A stretch of 64,000 nt of DNA from Acanthaster planci. Taxonomy: Eukaryota; Echinodermata; Asteroidea; Valvatida; Acanthasteridae. The DNA lies in the NCBI RefSeq assembly GCF_001949145.1, contig NW_019091403.1:715391-779390 (forward strand), given 5' to 3'. The notes beneath the pieces were generated by a model. It made no database searches. It saw only the letters and a list, made by a program, of their open reading frames with translations, and was not told the origin of the DNA. Below, piece after piece: positions 62,093 to 64,000 of the stretch. Each line of letters starts with the position of its first letter. Within the stretch, counting starts at the first letter, position 1. The translations under genes were made by a program, and so were the position numbers.

Positions 62093-63084
62093 GTAAGTGG
62101 TAATTTTGTTTATTGAAGCGCAGGCCACCTATGAATCTTACCTCTTGGGCTAAGTCTACCGGTAGGTCTTCAGATGAAGCACGTGTGCCACCGAGGTAGC
62201 TGCAGCCATAGCTCTGAAATCCCATCACAGACTCTGCATAACTTCCAGTACATATGAAGAAGAGCTTGTGGAATATCTGGGGCAGTTCCTAAGGTTTTTT
62301 AAAAGTATTCAATTTTTCTATTGATGTTAAATTCTCTCAATTTGCAAGTGTTTCTTTTGGCATCTTTTGACTGAGTGGAAGTTGTAGAAATTTTGTACTA
62401 AATTCCAAGATGGACCAATGTGACGCCACTCAGCACAAAAAAAAAGAGGAGATTTTGGGAGTACAGGGGCGGATCCAGGACATTTTTCTGGGGGGGTGAT
62501 GATCAGGCTGGATTACTGTCTCATTTTGGGAGACAAGTGGAAACCATTAAACATGACCTACATTGTTTACAATTGTATTGGTGCACTGACTTTAGTTATT
62601 TTCTATTATTTTCAGGCAGGGGTGGGGGGTGGATTCAGAGCAGGGGTGGGGGTTTCCACCCATCAAACCCCCCCTGATCCGCACCTGTAGTATTGTTTGA
62701 CTCTACCCTATTTATCATTTACAAGAAGTCAAACTAGTTTGGTTGAAATGTTGGAGTGTTCTTAGCATATTTGTCTTAACACCGCAAAAAGAAAATTTGA
62801 ATGGGGAGAAGTCAAACTCTTCCTACAGTTTATAGGAGTTGATATAAAGGATTTGTAATGGATGAGCAAGGTTACGTGTAGCTTTTACTGACCTACAAAG
62901 TCAACTAGTTATTTGGGTAATTATTTCAAAGTTGTCATTTTTCTGCCGTTGTTGATTTAGATGTGGCATGATTACCCAAGCATAAAGAATGTGTAATTGG
63001 TTCTCTACTCATTTCAAATTTGACTTGAAATGGGAAGCTCCTAGCTGTACATTTAGGCAAACTGCATTGATGGAGTTGGGGTCA
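62093..63084. other. CPOX intron sequence
   Basis: No exon recognised on the plus strand. Holds one hAT-like MITE and the 3' flank of the minus-strand gene. Confidence 0.4.
62464..62687. mobile_element. hAT-like MITE with caggggcggatcc ends
   Basis: Terminal inverted repeats caggggcggatccagga and ctgatccgcacctg, G-rich interior, 224 bp. This type of terminus is common among animal hAT-derived elements. No clean target duplication was seen. Confidence 0.6.
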
Positions 63085-64000
63085 TTAAGCCTGACTTTCA
63101 GGCAGGCACCACTCAACAGCACGGTCACTCCCATTCATCATTGTAAGGTCCCTGGCATTCTTACGATACATGAAAGGGATAAGTTTATTCATCCCCTTCC
63201 TGAAGTTACGCATTTGCATGCCGTTGTAACCTTTCACACTACCAAACGACGGGACGTCTTCAAGTGGCGGAATCCCACGCCCCCCTGCCATGATGTCTGC
63301 TCGTAGATATTGGAGAAAGTAGGAGGTGTTGTTGTGATACTCTCGTAAGTTGTTTGGGCCAAGTGGAAAGTCCTTTTTGGTGTCTTCGCAAAATGCAGCT
63401 GAACATTCTTGGAATTTGTCGGACATGAACTGAAGCATGAACATTATCTTTGTGTCAGCTCGTGGTATTAATCCAAGCCAGTTCATGTACGTAACGATTA
63501 TAACCGAGAAGCTGTTGTTGGTATTGAGTAGAGGTTTAAAAGTCTGGAGAAGCGTCGGGATTCCAAGATAGTCAGCAAGGTTGGAGGTGAAGATTCGGTC
63601 ATAGTTTGGCATGTTCAGGCTTTGGTGGTGTTTGGGAAAGTCCAGACAGTTGGCCAGGGAGACATGGACATGGATCCTTCCCTGAAGGATGAGAGTCTTC
63701 ACTTTTTGGAGAAGGTCTGTCACGTAGTTGTGGTACATCACCATTGGAGATGAGAGGGATCCTACAGTTTTCTCTCGCACCCTCAAACAGTCCCACTCGC
63801 TGAAAGGGAATGCATCTGTGTTGACACTGTAGACGAATGGGGACTCTTCTGGACTTTGGGATGTGGCTGTAAATGCAGGTTGACGCCCAGTTAGAGTTGG
63901 ATTGTCAAATGGGATGTTTTTCTGTTTTCTTTCAGTTGGGAAAAACAGTGCATGGTCAAACCAATGTTTCACCATTTTTTTCTCGGTCCCAGACAACTCT
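63085..64000 (-). CDS. DUF4470-family-like protein, intronless C-terminal part, 5' end beyond the window
   Basis: Over 300 residues open on the minus strand with no stop up to the window edge, so the N-terminus lies outside. Motifs seen: FPFSEWDCLRVREKTVGSL, VHVSLANCLDFPKHH, YDRIFTSNLADYLGIP, LLQTFKPLLN and YMNWLGLIPRAD, then a C-terminal region ending CLPESQA. The block around FTSNLADY is typical of DUF4470 proteins, which are numerous in marine invertebrates and fungi and often carry MYND fingers; their function is not known. The first in-frame ATG inside the window is about 30 bases from the edge. The gene runs opposite to CPOX and appears to lie within a CPOX intron. An uninterrupted frame of this length suggests a single-exon or retroposed gene. 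Confidence 0.7.
   Translation of the reverse strand, partial: ELSGTEKKMVKHWFDHALFFPTERKQKNIPFDNPTLTGRQPAFTATSQSPEESPFVYSVNTDAFPFSEWDCLRVREKTVGSLSSPMVMYHNYVTDLLQKVKTLILQGRIHVHVSLANCLDFPKHHQSLNMPNYDRIFTSNLADYLGIPTLLQTFKPLLNTNNSFSVIIVTYMNWLGLIPRADTKIMFMLQFMSDKFQECSAAFCEDTKKDFPLGPNNLREYHNNTSYFLQYLRADIMAGGRGIPPLEDVPSFGSVKGYNGMQMRNFRKGMNKLIPFMYRKNARDLTMMNGSDRAVEWCLPESQA

Overview
This is animal nuclear DNA. Its genes are split by many short GT-AG introns, and the space between them is full of small inverted-repeat elements. Caspase and GPCR content, a multi-exon aminopeptidase P, a mitochondrial haem gene and a DUF4470-like gene fit an invertebrate deuterostome (cephalochordate, hemichordate or echinoderm). 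The sequence alone does not fix the species. There are three runs of N (13414-14118, 28936-29184, 51980-52207). Gene models were built by hand from splice sites, reading phase and protein family motifs; there is no transcript evidence.

Layout: (1) 1-3454 is repeat-rich with no gene seen. (2) 3455-5389 and 7113-9904 are two tandem effector-type caspase genes with the same four-exon catalytic core, both with intact catalytic His and Cys. (3) 14743-32906 is a Xaa-Pro aminopeptidase (aminopeptidase P, XPNPEP2-like) of more than 20 exons, with a signal peptide and a GPI-type tail. All five metal ligands are present. Between the metal-binding His exon and the metal-binding Glu exon lie at least four phase-compatible candidate alternative exons. 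(4) 34760-35851 is a single-exon class A GPCR. (5) 41570-53962 is a second aminopeptidase P gene with almost the same exon phases and lengths, but four of the five metal ligands are replaced, so it looks like a membrane-anchored pseudoenzyme. (6) 56630-56720 is an orphan signal-peptide exon. (7) 57898-62092 is the 5' part of coproporphyrinogen III oxidase. (8) 63085-64000, minus strand, is an uninterrupted reading frame of a DUF4470-type protein, probably nested in an intron of the oxidase gene.

The most interesting signals are the alternative-exon cluster that would change the segment next to the aminopeptidase active site, its catalytically dead sister gene, and the caspase pair, in which exons 2 and 4 are nearly identical while exon 3 is strongly diverged (exon-limited homogenisation). 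The genes do not form an operon or an obvious pathway. The two tandem pairs (caspase, aminopeptidase P) indicate local duplication.
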